Positions 42,863-52,453 of a stretch of 64,000 bases of DNA are shown in pieces. How positions within the stretch are numbered: the stretch's first letter is position 1; each line of letters begins with the position of its first letter. Source of the DNA: Devosia beringensis (lineage in GTDB: Bacteria; Pseudomonadota; Alphaproteobacteria; Rhizobiales; Devosiaceae); NCBI RefSeq assembly GCF_014926585.1, contig NZ_CP045422.1, forward strand, positions 930,001-994,000, in the 5' to 3' direction. A program made the translations under genes and the position numbers. The notes under the pieces are model-generated. The model searched no databases. It worked only from the letters and a program-made list of their open reading frames with translations, and was not told the DNA's origin.

Positions 42863-44590
42863 TCAATTACTTAAATCGCTCGCCACGCGAAGCGACAAGA
42901 CAGACCAAAGCTTCAAAGCCACGATCTGTCTCGCCGCGGCAATCACAAGTGCGCGTTGGTAGCCAACACACTGGTCCGGCCTACATCTTGCAGGGAAGGA
43001 TGAGGCAGGAGGGATGTTTTGAGTGATGCCGTAGGTATCGGTGCCGACCTTCTGCCCGTACCAGTGAATCATGGGCTGGTCCAACGCCGTGGAATCGGCG
43101 TTCGTCAGTTCGAGCCGCAACCGGTCACCGGGCTTGACCCGCACCGACATCGGCAGCAATTCCACGCGCAGTTTTACCACATCATGTGGCGTCACCCGCT
43201 CTTCCCGGTCATGGGTATGAAAAGGCCGCATTGGCCGAGTTAAGGACGGGTCTTCGTGCCTGTGCGAAGCGCGCAACCAGCCCTGGGTCACCTTCTGGGC
43301 ATTGTTCGTGCCGTTTGGCATCAGGGAGAGCTTGCAGAAGACTTCGAAATCCGTCTGGTCGGACGACGCGAAGATTTCGAGGACGCCGTTCCCAGTGAAT
43401 TCATTCTCCTCCGAGAATGGTGCGGTCGTATAGGTGTTGATGCGGGCGGTGTGATCGGGACGACCGTTTACGATGGTCGTGGTGCCGGCCATCCAGAGCG
43501 GATCTGGATAGGTCCAGCTGGTCGAGTTGGCTTCATCACCCGGCTCGGATTGCTGCAGCGTCCCATCATTGAGCGATAGGGAAAGGTCGCTCTTTGCTCC
43601 CGACAGGAAGAATGTCTTCGGCGAAACCCCGGCAGGCGGCCAAGTCTCGGCCGCGTCGTAGCGTCCGGCATTTTTCACAAAATACCGGACGTTGGGCTTG
43701 TCCATTACGCCATTGTCGATGCCTTTGAGGTGATAATCATACCAGGGCAGCAGTTCTTCCCGATGGAAATCGGTTTGATCGAACAGGCGCTGTGCGCCGG
43801 CAAAACTATCGGGTTCGGCCACCAGCAGTTTCTTCGGCCCCGTGACCTTTTCATATCCGTTGAAATTGCCGCGCAGATGCAGCGGTCCCTTGCCCCACAC
43901 CCCTATGGAGAAGGTCGGGATGTCGACCTTTTCCAGACCCCAATAGGGGCTGCGCTCATGCCACCAATCATCATCGAAAGGATGGTTTATCAAAGAGGGG
44001 ATAACCTTGTGGCGGCCGCCGCCAAAAGCGTCATGCCCTTGCGCGAAATGCTGGTACATCACTGACGCCAGCATCCACTGTCCCAGAAAGCCCTGGATAG
44101 GTATGCCGCCGTGATACATCCAGTCACGGTAGTTGTCATTGGCGCCGTCATAGGGGACGATCGTGGTCAGATGGGGTGGACGCGTCCGCGCGGCATTCCA
44201 TTGGCTCATGGCGAAATAGGATTGGCCGATCATGCCGATTTTGCCGGTCGACCAATCCTGGGCTGCGATAAACTCGATGGCGTCGTGCGTTGAGTTCCCT
44301 TCGGCGATCGACCAGGGGTCCCACTCGCCCTCTGACACGCCTGATCCTGGCAGGTCCAGAATGACATAGGCGTAGCCCTCGTCCAGATAAAGCTGAATGG
44401 GTCCATATTCCGACGATGCGAACATCCAATGGGCCGGGAGGTGGCGCAAGGATTTCTGGTATGGGGAGGCTGCCAACAGCACCGGTACGGGACCCGATTT
44501 ACCCTTGGGCAGGTAGACGTCTGCTTTCAGCTTTTGACCAAATCGATCTACAAATTCTATCTCGAAGGGCTCGATATCAACGTGTGGCAT
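42863..44590 (-). CDS. CocE/NonD (X-Pro dipeptidyl-peptidase-like) hydrolase, C-terminus disrupted
   Basis: About 575 residues of an alpha/beta hydrolase of the S15 type. Catalytic Ser124 lies in GMIGQSYFAMSQW; the C-terminal jelly-roll domain is present (VKPGDRLRLELTNAD). ATG 44590 is preferred, nine bases after GGAGG. Near the end the frame departs from the family: after YGITQN the family continues with a HPSxLxLP ending, which occurs here in the next frame as HPSCLILPCKM followed by a stop at 42981. A one-base loss near 43010, or sequencing error, would explain it; the annotated tail to 42863 is then spurious. Likely an exported or cytoplasmic esterase acting on the TRAP ligand. Confidence 0.78.
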   Translation of the reverse strand: MPHVDIEPFEIEFVDRFGQKLKADVYLPKGKSGPVPVLLAASPYQKSLRHLPAHWMFASSEYGPIQLYLDEGYAYVILDLPGSGVSEGEWDPWSIAEGNSTHDAIEFIAAQDWSTGKIGMIGQSYFAMSQWNAARTRPPHLTTIVPYDGANDNYRDWMYHGGIPIQGFLGQWMLASVMYQHFAQGHDAFGGGRHKVIPSLINHPFDDDWWHERSPYWGLEKVDIPTFSIGVWGKGPLHLRGNFNGYEKVTGPKKLLVAEPDSFAGAQRLFDQTDFHREELLPWYDYHLKGIDNGVMDKPNVRYFVKNAGRYDAAETWPPAGVSPKTFFLSGAKSDLSLSLNDGTLQQSEPGDEANSTSWTYPDPLWMAGTTTIVNGRPDHTARINTYTTAPFSEENEFTGNGVLEIFASSDQTDFEVFCKLSLMPNGTNNAQKVTQGWLRASHRHEDPSLTRPMRPFHTHDREERVTPHDVVKLRVELLPMSVRVKPGDRLRLELTNADSTALDQPMIHWYGQKVGTDTYGITQNIPPASSFPARCRPDQCVGYQRALVIAAARQIVALKLWSVLSLRVASDLSN

Positions 44591-44671
44591 ACGCCTCATC
44601 CTCCGTTGGATTTAAGGTGCGTTTAGTCCGGCGGCCCGTCGGGGCGGGACCGCGGCATCTGTCTATGAGAG

Positions 44672-44735
44672 ACCAGGATTGCGTGAAGGTTGCGGGCCGT
44701 TGCGCGTCTGCAAAGGTGAGCCGCTGCAGGCGTCG
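44672..44735 (-). repeat. Shared upstream element, copy 2 (CocE gene)
   Basis: Pair of the element at 42495-42577. Contains TTGCGCGTCTGCAA (44700-44713), an inverted repeat TTGC-N6-GCAA, about 110 bases before the CocE start. Two genes that are not in one operon thus share an operator-like region. Confidence 0.7.
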
Positions 44736-44848
44736 ACATTGGGCGCTGGGCTCAAGCTGCACCACTGCGGAATGTGCTCATGACGCATCAGCACAGCGCG
44801 CAAATCGTCCACGGCCTAGCTCGGAGGCGATGCCAGGGAGTGGCCAAC

Positions 44849-46183
44849 CTAGCCCGCGAGGGGAAGCCTGATCTCGAACAAGGCGCCGCCGCCGGGCGCG
44901 TCGCCCACCGTGATATGACCGTTGTGGTGTTCGACGATTTCCCTGACCAAAGACAGGCCCAACCCGGCGCCTTGATCGAGCGGCACGATGCGGTTGAAAG
45001 GCTCGAAAATGGACTGGCGATGCTCCTCGGCGACGCCGGGGCCGCTATCGGCCACGCGGACCGAGCCATCTCGCCCAACGCCGACGCGGATCGTGATGTT
45101 CCGGCCGCCATGGATGACGGCGTTCTGGATCAGGTTGACGATGGCGCGCGACAGCGAGGCCGGGTCTGCGGCAACGGTGACGCTGTCCACCTCGGCATCG
45201 AAGGCGATGTCGTCGCCCGCCGCTATGGCCAGCGGCGCCATCTCGGCGGTGACCTGCGCGACCAGATCGACCAGGTTTACCGGCCCGAACACCGTCAGGT
45301 CCGCGTCCAGCCGTTGCAGATCAAGCAATTGATTGGCCAGATTGGCGAGACGCGCAACATCAAGCATCAGCCGGCTGCGTTCCGCGCCGTCTGGCAGCAG
45401 TTCGATGCGCGTCTGGAGGATGGCAACGGGCGTGCGCAGTTCATGGGCCGCATCGGCCAGAAAGCGCTGCCGGCGCTCGATGCCGTCATCGAGGCGCTGC
45501 AGCGCCGCATTGACCGCCCGGACCAGGGAATGCAGTTCGTCGGGGACATGTGTCGATGACAGGCGGGAGCCGCGCCTGTCGACATCGATCCTGTCCGCCT
45601 CCGCTGCCACGTCATCGACCCCGCGCAACTGGCGCGTGACAATCGGGGGAATGGCGACGAAGGAAACCACCGTCAGCAGGATCAGCAGACCAACAAAGAA
45701 TGGATTGCCGAAGACCGCGTCGAAGCCGATTTCAGGCCCCCCGCCAGTGATGATCCAGAGCCGCCCCAGATCGGTATCGAGGCGCCTGACGATCGCCACC
45801 GTCTCCTCGCCGCTTTCGCCGGCAAGATTGGCTGATGTCATCCGCGCCAAGGCGTCCGGCAGGGGCATGATGGCGTCAGGGACATCGCCCATCTGCACGG
45901 AACCGCCTTGGGCATTGACAGCGTAGAACCACAATCCAGGATAGGCGGCGGCTTCCTCCAGCAGATTGTCGTTGGCAAGAAGTTCCAAACTTCCGGTCTC
46001 GGTGCGATAGACCGAGGCGGCAATGTCATCGGCAATATCGTCGTCGAAGCGCTGATCCTCGCTGAGGAACTGGTAGATGGGCACCGCGGCCACGCCGGTG
46101 AATGCCATCAGCACCAGTGCCTGCATCACCACCATGCGCCAGGCCAGCCTGGCGCGCAGCGAGCCGGAACGCCACGGCCTCAT
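44849..46183 (-). CDS. Sensor histidine kinase
   Basis: A 444-residue kinase: TM1 about 16-38, periplasmic region 39-157, TM2 158-180, HAMP, His247 in DAAHELRTPVAIL, ATPase domain with NLIQNAVIHG and GAGLGLSLV. It overlaps the response regulator gene by 4 bases (start of this gene at 46183). The small secreted protein at 47017 is nearby and may be the target or partner. Signal unknown. Confidence 0.92.
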   Translation of the reverse strand: MRPWRSGSLRARLAWRMVVMQALVLMAFTGVAAVPIYQFLSEDQRFDDDIADDIAASVYRTETGSLELLANDNLLEEAAAYPGLWFYAVNAQGGSVQMGDVPDAIMPLPDALARMTSANLAGESGEETVAIVRRLDTDLGRLWIITGGGPEIGFDAVFGNPFFVGLLILLTVVSFVAIPPIVTRQLRGVDDVAAEADRIDVDRRGSRLSSTHVPDELHSLVRAVNAALQRLDDGIERRQRFLADAAHELRTPVAILQTRIELLPDGAERSRLMLDVARLANLANQLLDLQRLDADLTVFGPVNLVDLVAQVTAEMAPLAIAAGDDIAFDAEVDSVTVAADPASLSRAIVNLIQNAVIHGGRNITIRVGVGRDGSVRVADSGPGVAEEHRQSIFEPFNRIVPLDQGAGLGLSLVREIVEHHNGHITVGDAPGGGALFEIRLPLAG

Positions 46184-46848
46184 GTGGCAGCCCTGAGCAG
46201 ATAGCCCAAGCCTCGGATGGCATGAATTTCGACGCCTGCGCCGTTCAGTTTGCTGCGCAGGCGGGAGATATGTGAATCCAGCGTATTGGAGACGATTTCC
46301 TCGTCATAGCCATAGACCGCTTCCTCGAGCGCGCTGCGCGCCACGGTGCGGCCTGCGCGCCGCACCAGGATTTCCAGCGCCAATAGTTCCCGTCGGGTCA
46401 GATCCAGGGGGACACCGCCAACATCGGCATGCCGTTCGGTCAGGTTGAACTGCAAGCGGCCGACATTGACCGTGCTCTGCCCGATCTGGGCGGGGCGGCG
46501 CATGACAGCGCGCAGCCGCGCCATCAACTCATCGGTGGAGAACGGCTTGGCCAGATAGTCGTCGGCACCATGATCGAGCCCGGCGATGCGCTGGTCGGAT
46601 GAGCCCAGCGCCGACAGTACGATGACGGGCAGTCCCGGCCGTTCGCGGCGTAGCAGCGGGATCAGCGACAGGCCATCGCCGTCAGGCAGCTTGCGATCGA
46701 GCAGGACGGCATCATGCACGCCGCTGCGGCAGGCCTCTTCGGCGATCTCCAGACTGGGCGCATGATCCACGACAACGTCATGGCGACTCAGCGCCGTCGT
46801 CAGGGCCACCGCCATGTCCTTCTCGTCTTCAACCAGCAGAATGCGCAT
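46180..46848 (-). CDS. OmpR-family response regulator
   Basis: A 222-residue regulator: phospho-acceptor Asp51 (VLLDRKLPDGDG), conserved Lys in AKPFSTDELM, winged helix ending IHAIRGLGYLLRA. First gene of the two-gene unit; the start at 46848 is followed directly by the receiver domain. Targets are unknown but the small secreted protein gene 168 bases upstream and on the same strand is a candidate. Confidence 0.92.
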   Translation of the reverse strand: MRILLVEDEKDMAVALTTALSRHDVVVDHAPSLEIAEEACRSGVHDAVLLDRKLPDGDGLSLIPLLRRERPGLPVIVLSALGSSDQRIAGLDHGADDYLAKPFSTDELMARLRAVMRRPAQIGQSTVNVGRLQFNLTERHADVGGVPLDLTRRELLALEILVRRAGRTVARSALEEAVYGYDEEIVSNTLDSHISRLRSKLNGAGVEIHAIRGLGYLLRAAT

Positions 46849-47016
46849 CTATATTCCTGTCAAATGCCAGCCCATTCTAGCAACAAACATTGCGGCTGGA
46901 TTGCGCGGTGTGCAGAACATGCTTGACCGAGCAGGTGAGGTATCAAAGGGCCCTGCTGAACAGGCATGCAGGCCGCCTTGGCCGCAAGGGGCATCTGGCG
47001 GCCTGCCGTTCGGGGA

Positions 47017-47283
47017 TCAGCTGCGCCCCGGTGTTACCGGTTCCAGCGTGTCGGGGTCGAGAAACACCATGCTGGTGCCGCCCTTGCCATCGGGTACCCA
47101 GGCGCGGATCAGCGCACCCCATTCCTCGAAGCCGGCGGTGACGATGCCACGGTCCCGCAAACTGCGTTCGAGGGCGATCGTGGGCTTGTCGTGGACGGTG
47201 CCCAGTTCGTTTTCAGCAGCGAAAGCCGGAACGGCAGTGAGACCGACAAGGGCAAGAACGGTTACTATGGAGAGAGTTTTCAT
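47017..47283 (-). CDS. Small secreted PepSY-like protein
   Basis: An 88-residue protein with a signal peptide (1-22, ending AFAA). The mature part has a PepSY-like pattern: ALERSLRDRGIVTAGFEEWG, then LIRAWVPDGKGGTSMVFLDP with a final PV. It precedes the two-component genes on the same strand with a 168-base gap and may be cotranscribed or regulated by them. Small PepSY-like proteins often sit beside such systems; function uncertain. Confidence 0.65.
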   Translation of the reverse strand: MKTLSIVTVLALVGLTAVPAFAAENELGTVHDKPTIALERSLRDRGIVTAGFEEWGALIRAWVPDGKGGTSMVFLDPDTLEPVTPGRS

Positions 47284-47480
47284 CGGGATGTTCCTTTCTG
47301 TTGAACACCCTCAGATTGTCCCCTGTCCATTGTCCCAACATTGCAAAACGCCATGTCGGACAGATAATTAGAAACATCTCGGAGGTCTGGGAATGGAGCC
47401 CGCGCAGGGCGCCTCATAGCCAGAATTTGGGCGCCGGCAGGCTGTGAGCCTCCCCACACCGTCAGAGCGCTGTACAACGA

Positions 47481-47512
47481 TCACTTCATTCAATACATAC
47501 TGAACGAAGTGA
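47481..47512. promoter_or_regulatory. Operator of the GbsR/MarR-type regulator
   Basis: TCACTTCATTCA and TGAACGAAGTGA are 12-base inverted arms with one mismatch, spacer 8 bases. The element sits 18 bases before the start of the regulator gene, overlapping the expected promoter, and is the obvious site for autorepression of the efflux operon. Confidence 0.75.
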
Positions 47513-47530
47513 ACGAAACGGGAGCCTGCG

Positions 47531-47998
47531 GTGTCATCCGTCGAGCGGTTTGTCGAAGAAATGGGCCTGATGTCGCAAGAGCGCGGCGACACCAGGATTG
47601 CCGGACGCATCTTCGGGCTGCTGGTGATCGAGGGGCATGAACTCAGCCTGCAGCAGATCAGTGAGCAGCTGGGCGTCAGCCGGGCCAGTGTCAGCACCAA
47701 TGCGCGGTTGCTGGCCAAGCGCGGCTTCATTCGCCTGACTACCCGTACCGGCGATCGGCAGGATTATTACCAGCTGGTGGGGTTTCCCTATGACGACCTG
47801 CTCGCCGAAGTGGCGCAGCAGTTTACCCAGCACGCCCATGCCATTTCGGCTTTCGTCGACCCGATCCGCGCCGAAAGGCCGGGTGCTGCCGATCGCATTA
47901 CCGAGCTGTGCAAATTTTACGAGAAGTCTGCTGCATTTCTTCAGCGCTGGGCGCTGGCCGTGCGCGACGAGCAGACGAGCCAAAAGGACAAGACATGA
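47531..47998 (+). CDS. GbsR/MarR-type transcriptional regulator of efflux operon
   Basis: A 155-residue winged-helix regulator: recognition region LSLQQISEQLGVSRASVSTN at about 38-57, wing with FIRLTTRTGDRQDYYQLV, and a C-terminal dimer helix. Start GTG 47531 with GGAG six bases upstream. Its stop overlaps the start of the membrane-fusion gene, so it represses or tunes the efflux pump. The inverted repeat in its promoter is the likely operator. Confidence 0.87.
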   Translation: MSSVERFVEEMGLMSQERGDTRIAGRIFGLLVIEGHELSLQQISEQLGVSRASVSTNARLLAKRGFIRLTTRTGDRQDYYQLVGFPYDDLLAEVAQQFTQHAHAISAFVDPIRAERPGAADRITELCKFYEKSAAFLQRWALAVRDEQTSQKDKT

Positions 47999-49188
47999 CC
48001 GAGGCACATGACAAACCCGAATGGGCGCAGAGCCGGCGGGAAAAGAAGAACGCCCAGCGTGTGGCCGAGGGCCTCAAGCCCAAGCGCCGCATCGTGCCGT
48101 GGATCGTGCTAGGGCTCGTGATCGTGGGCATCGCCGCCTTTGTGCTGACGCGGCCGCCGGCGCCCGCGCCGTTGGAAGTGGCCGAGACCGCGATTGTGCA
48201 TCAGCTGCTGGGCTCGGAAGTCAGCGAAATGACGCCAGCGAAGCTGACGCAGACCGCCAAGGTCACCGGCACATTGGTGCCGGCGCAGCAGGCCGCCGTC
48301 GCCTCGCAGGCCTCGGGCCGCGTGTTGAGCGTGGCGGTGCGGCCCGGCGACAGCGTTGCGGTGGGCGATGTGCTGGCCGAGATCGACCGGGCCAATCTGG
48401 AGCTGCAGCTCAGCCAGCAGCAGGCCACGGCCAATGCCACGCGGGCCCAGCTCGAATCGTCGCGCCAGCAGCTCGAACGGACCGAGGAACTGACCCGGCA
48501 GGGCCTGGCCACGCCCTCGGCGCTGGAACAGGCCCGCTCGGCTGCTGCGGCGCTGGAGGCCAATTATGCGGCGCTGCAGAGCGCCGTGCAGACGGCCGAA
48601 CTGGCGCTGAGCAATGCCACGGTGCTGTCGCCGCTTGATGGGGTGGTGTCCGAGCGCTCGGTGGAGCCCGGCCAGACCATCCAGGCAGGGACGGCGCTGT
48701 TCACCATCGTCAACCTGAGCGAGATGGAATTTCAGGCTGCGGCCTCGGTGACCTCGGGCGCCCTGGTCAATCCGGGCCAGGCGGTATCCATCGCCGTCAC
48801 CGGACTGGATGGCCAAAGCTTTGACGGCACGGTGACCCGGGTCAATCCGGTGGCGTCGACCGGCACGCGCACCATCCCGATCTATATCGGGCTCGAAAAC
48901 GCCGATGGGCGGCTGCGCGGCGGCATGTTCGCGACCGGCCAGATCACCGTAGCCCAGGCCGAAGACGCCCTGGCGGCGCCAGCCACTGCTTTGCGCGAGG
49001 ACGCCGAGGGCACGTTCGTGCTCAAGCTCGACAATGGCACGCTGGTGCGCCGGGCCGTCGAGCCTGGCGCTGCCTGGGATCGCGGCCGGATAATCGAGAT
49101 TGACGGCCTCCAGAGCGGGGACGTGATCGTCACTGCGCCGCTGAGCGAGCTGGCCGATGGCGACGCCTATGAACGCGTGGAGGATTGA
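47995..49188 (+). CDS. RND efflux membrane-fusion (adaptor) subunit
   Basis: A 397-residue inner-membrane-anchored adaptor: helix at about 30-46 (PWIVLGLVIVGIAAFVL), lipoyl and coiled-coil parts around 85-215 (VASQASGRVLSVAVRPGDSV, heptad-like AxxQLExSRQQLE), then beta-barrel (VSERSVEPGQTIQAG). Start ATG 47995 overlaps the regulator stop (ATGA). It partners with the RND transporter that begins 3 bases after its stop. Confidence 0.93.
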   Translation: MTEAHDKPEWAQSRREKKNAQRVAEGLKPKRRIVPWIVLGLVIVGIAAFVLTRPPAPAPLEVAETAIVHQLLGSEVSEMTPAKLTQTAKVTGTLVPAQQAAVASQASGRVLSVAVRPGDSVAVGDVLAEIDRANLELQLSQQQATANATRAQLESSRQQLERTEELTRQGLATPSALEQARSAAAALEANYAALQSAVQTAELALSNATVLSPLDGVVSERSVEPGQTIQAGTALFTIVNLSEMEFQAAASVTSGALVNPGQAVSIAVTGLDGQSFDGTVTRVNPVASTGTRTIPIYIGLENADGRLRGGMFATGQITVAQAEDALAAPATALREDAEGTFVLKLDNGTLVRRAVEPGAAWDRGRIIEIDGLQSGDVIVTAPLSELADGDAYERVED

Positions 49189-49191
49189 GCC

Positions 49192-52100
49192 ATGTTCCTG
49201 ACCCGTATCAGCGTCAATCATCCCGTCTTTGCCACCATGATCATGGTGGCCATCATGGTTTTCGGTGTCTATTCGTATCAGCGGCTGCCGATCGAATCGA
49301 TGCCGGACGTCGATTTCCCCGTGGTCGCGGTGGTGGTGAGCTATCCGGGCGCCTCGCCCGAGGCGGTCGAGGCCGATGTGGTCCAGCCCATCGAGGACGC
49401 GGTCAATACCATTGCCGGGCTCGACACGATCCAGTCGACAGCCCAGGCCGGCCAGGCTCTGGTGCTGATGATCTTTGATCTCGAGCAGGACTCCCAGCAG
49501 ATGGCGCAGGAAGTGCGCGACAAGATCGACCCGGTTGGTGCGCTGCTGCCCGACGGGGCCGGCGATCCGCGGGTGCTGCGCTTTGATCCCAGCGCCCTGC
49601 CTATCCTGTCGCTGGCGGTCAGCTCGAGCACGCTGTCGGACCGCGACCTGACAGCGCTGACCGAAGACCTCATCGTCACGCGCCTTTCCAATATCAGCGG
49701 CGTGGGCAGCGCCACGGTGGTGGGCGGGGTGCCGCGCCAGCTCAATATCCAGATCGATCCCGATCGCCTGACTGCCTTCAATATCAGCCCGAGCGCCGTC
49801 ACCCAGGCGCTGCGTGCCGCCAACCAGGACCTGGCGGCCGGCGCGATCACCCAGGAAAGCACCGTGCAATCGATCCAGGTGCTGGGCCGGCTGGAGGACC
49901 AGGACGACTTCTACGACATCATCGTGGGCAATCAGGGCGGCCAGCCGGTGACGCTGCGCGATGTCGCCACCATCGAGGACGGCACCGGGGAGGCGGCGAG
50001 CCTGGCCATTCTGAATGGCGAGCGGGCGCTGGCGGTCGATATTCTGAAGACCCAGGGTGCCAATACGGTGGGCGTTGCGGAAGCCATTCGCGACACCATC
50101 GACGATCTGCTGGCCAATGAGTTGCCCGACGGCGCGGTCTCCATCCAGGTCGTGGTCGACAATGCCCAGCCGGTAGAGGACAGCTTCCACGCCGTGCAGA
50201 ACATGATGATCGAGGGCGCGCTGCTGGCCGTCGTCATCGTCTTTCTGTTCCTCAATTCCTGGCGCTCGACGGTGATCACCGGGCTGACGCTGCCCATCTC
50301 GATCATCGGCACCATGGTGGCGCTGAGCTTTCTGGGCTTTACCCTCAACATGATGACGCTGCTGGCGCTGTCACTGGCGGTGGGCATCCTGATCGACGAC
50401 GCCATCGTGGTGCGGGAGAACATCACGCGCCACCTCAATATGGGCAAGAGCCACCGCCAGGCGGCGTTCGACGGCACCAATGAAATCGGCCTTGCGGTGA
50501 TGGCGACGACGCTGTCCATCGTCGCGGTGTTCCTGCCCGTCGCCTTCATGGACGGGATCATGGGGCGGTTCTTCCTGCAGTTCGGGGTGACCGTTTCGGT
50601 GGCGGTGCTGATCTCGCTGTTCGTGGCCTTCACGCTCGACCCGATGCTGTCGAGTGTGTGGTATGATCCGGCCTCGCAGCCCAATGCCAAACGCGGCCCG
50701 GTCGGCCGGGCCGTGGCGCAGTTCGACCGGCTGTTCGAGTGGATCACCGGCGGCTACCGCCACCTGATCCGCTGGGGCCTCAAGTTCCGCAAGACCGTGC
50801 TGCTGATCGCGCTGGCCTCGCTGGTGGGCGCCTTGGCGCTGTTCCCCCAGGTTGGCGTCGAGTTCATTCCGGCAACCGACAATGGCAATTTCACCGTTTC
50901 GGTGGAGACCCCGGCCGGGTCGAGCCAGGACTATACCGCAGCCAAGCTGCGGCAGGCGGAACGGCTGATCCGGGCGATGCCGGTGGTCGAGACCACCTAT
51001 TCCACGGTGGCGGGGGGCCTGGCCGCTTCCGGCGCCAATTCGGGCTCGATGACGGTAACGCTGGTGGACAAGGCCGAGCGCGACATCACGCCGGTCGAGC
51101 TGATGCCGGAGATCCGGCGCCTGCTCGACGCGGTGCCCGGCGCCAATTTCCAAGTCTCGGCGGCATCTGGCCTGGGCCAGACCAGCGCCCCGGTTTCGAT
51201 CACCATCTATGGCGACAGCTTTGATACGCTCGAAAGGCTGGCTGACCAGCTCACCGCCGAAATGGCGGGGATCGAAGGGTTGATCAATATCACCTCGAGC
51301 CTTGACGAGGCGCAGCCGGTGGTGGGCGTCAATGCCAACCGCGACCTGGCCAATGCGCTGGGCATTTCGCTGGCCCAGGTCGCCGACACGCTGTCGCCGC
51401 TGGTCAGCGGGGAGGACGTCGCCGACTGGACCGCGCCCAATGGGCAGATCTATTCGGTGGTGGTGCGGCTGCCGGAAAACCTGCGCAACGATGTCGATGC
51501 CATCGGCAATCTGCCGATTGCCCAGTCCGGCGCCAGCGGCTCAACCGGCATTGTGACCCTGTCGCAGGTGGCCGACATTGTCGAAAGCACCGGGCCGGCC
51601 ACGATCAACCGGCAGGATCTGCAGCGCGGGGTGACGGTGGAAGCCTATCTCGAGGGCGTCGAACTGGGCACGGTGACGCCGCAGCTGCAGGCCGCGGTCG
51701 AAAGCATCACCTTTCCGGTGGGCTATCGCAGTTCGTTTGGCGGCGAGGTCGAGCAGATTGCCGAGACGATGGGCGCCATCGGTTCGGCGCTGCTGCTGGC
51801 GGTGATCTTCATCTACCTGGTGCTGGCCAGCCAGTTCGGCAGCTTCCTGCAGCCCATCGCCATCATGGGCTCGCTGCCCCTGGCGCTGATCGGGGTGATG
51901 GTGGGGCTGCTGATCGGTGGCTCGACGCTCAACATGTTCTCGGCGATCGGCTTCATCATGCTGATGGGTCTGGTGGTCAAGAACGCCATCCTGCTGGTGG
52001 ACAATGCCAACCAGCATGTACGCGGCGGCATGAACCTCTACGAGGCGCTGGTGGAAGCGGGAACGACGCGGTTCCGGCCCATCATCATGACAACGCTGGC

Positions 52101-52320
52101 GATGATCTTCGGCATGCTGCCGCTGGCCCTGAGCCTGCATGAAGGCAGCGGGCAGAACGCGCCCATGGCGCATGCGGTGATCGGCGGGCTGATCAGCTCG
52201 ACGGCGCTGACGCTGCTGGTGGTGCCGGTGCTGCTGACCTATATCGACAGCTTCAGCGCCTTTACCCGGCGGTTCCTGCCCAAAGCGCCACACGATGAGG
52301 CGCACGTGCCGGCGGAGTGA
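49192..52320 (+). CDS. RND efflux transporter, AcrB/HAE1-type
   Basis: A 1042-residue inner-membrane pump, close to the usual length. N-terminal FLTRISVNHPVFATMIMVAI, large periplasmic loops, and the TM4 pattern ALSLAVGILIDDAIVVRENI with Asp residues of the proton relay; the second half contains VLASQFGSFLQPIAIMGSLP and GLVVKNAILLVDNANQ. Third and last gene of the operon; no outer-membrane factor gene follows, so it may use a shared TolC. Substrate unknown, the HAE1/MdtB-like branch fits. Confidence 0.95.
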   Translation: MFLTRISVNHPVFATMIMVAIMVFGVYSYQRLPIESMPDVDFPVVAVVVSYPGASPEAVEADVVQPIEDAVNTIAGLDTIQSTAQAGQALVLMIFDLEQDSQQMAQEVRDKIDPVGALLPDGAGDPRVLRFDPSALPILSLAVSSSTLSDRDLTALTEDLIVTRLSNISGVGSATVVGGVPRQLNIQIDPDRLTAFNISPSAVTQALRAANQDLAAGAITQESTVQSIQVLGRLEDQDDFYDIIVGNQGGQPVTLRDVATIEDGTGEAASLAILNGERALAVDILKTQGANTVGVAEAIRDTIDDLLANELPDGAVSIQVVVDNAQPVEDSFHAVQNMMIEGALLAVVIVFLFLNSWRSTVITGLTLPISIIGTMVALSFLGFTLNMMTLLALSLAVGILIDDAIVVRENITRHLNMGKSHRQAAFDGTNEIGLAVMATTLSIVAVFLPVAFMDGIMGRFFLQFGVTVSVAVLISLFVAFTLDPMLSSVWYDPASQPNAKRGPVGRAVAQFDRLFEWITGGYRHLIRWGLKFRKTVLLIALASLVGALALFPQVGVEFIPATDNGNFTVSVETPAGSSQDYTAAKLRQAERLIRAMPVVETTYSTVAGGLAASGANSGSMTVTLVDKAERDITPVELMPEIRRLLDAVPGANFQVSAASGLGQTSAPVSITIYGDSFDTLERLADQLTAEMAGIEGLINITSSLDEAQPVVGVNANRDLANALGISLAQVADTLSPLVSGEDVADWTAPNGQIYSVVVRLPENLRNDVDAIGNLPIAQSGASGSTGIVTLSQVADIVESTGPATINRQDLQRGVTVEAYLEGVELGTVTPQLQAAVESITFPVGYRSSFGGEVEQIAETMGAIGSALLLAVIFIYLVLASQFGSFLQPIAIMGSLPLALIGVMVGLLIGGSTLNMFSAIGFIMLMGLVVKNAILLVDNANQHVRGGMNLYEALVEAGTTRFRPIIMTTLAMIFGMLPLALSLHEGSGQNAPMAHAVIGGLISSTALTLLVVPVLLTYIDSFSAFTRRFLPKAPHDEAHVPAE

Positions 52321-52376
52321 ACTGGGGTTCGCCGGGCGCGACCCAGCCAAGCAAATCCGATAGATGCACGAAAGAC

Positions 52377-52405
52377 AAAGCCGGCGCCCGATGGGCGCCG
52401 GCTTT
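52377..52405. terminator. Bidirectional terminator after the RND operon
   Basis: AAAGCCGGCGCCC, loop gat, GGGCGCCGGCTTT: a 13-bp perfect stem flanked by A and T tracts, between the RND gene and the convergent PRC-barrel gene. Confidence 0.85.
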
Positions 52406-52412
52406 ATGGGTG

Positions 52413-52437
52413 GATCGAGCCCCTGTAGGGGCCCGAT
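52413..52437. repeat. Second hairpin after the terminator
   Basis: GATCG-A-GCCCCT and AGGGGC-C-CGATC pair with one mismatch each side of a 2-base loop. It lies 17 bases before the PRC-barrel stop and probably supports termination of that gene. Confidence 0.5.
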
Positions 52438-52453
52438 CGCCAAGTCTGAAGCG

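Noticed and set aside
48109-50190. Long minus-strand open frame opposite the RND genes
   Set aside because: It is a shadow of the GC-rich efflux genes, with His/Gln/Asp-rich composition and no family motif, while the plus-strand genes are unmistakable.
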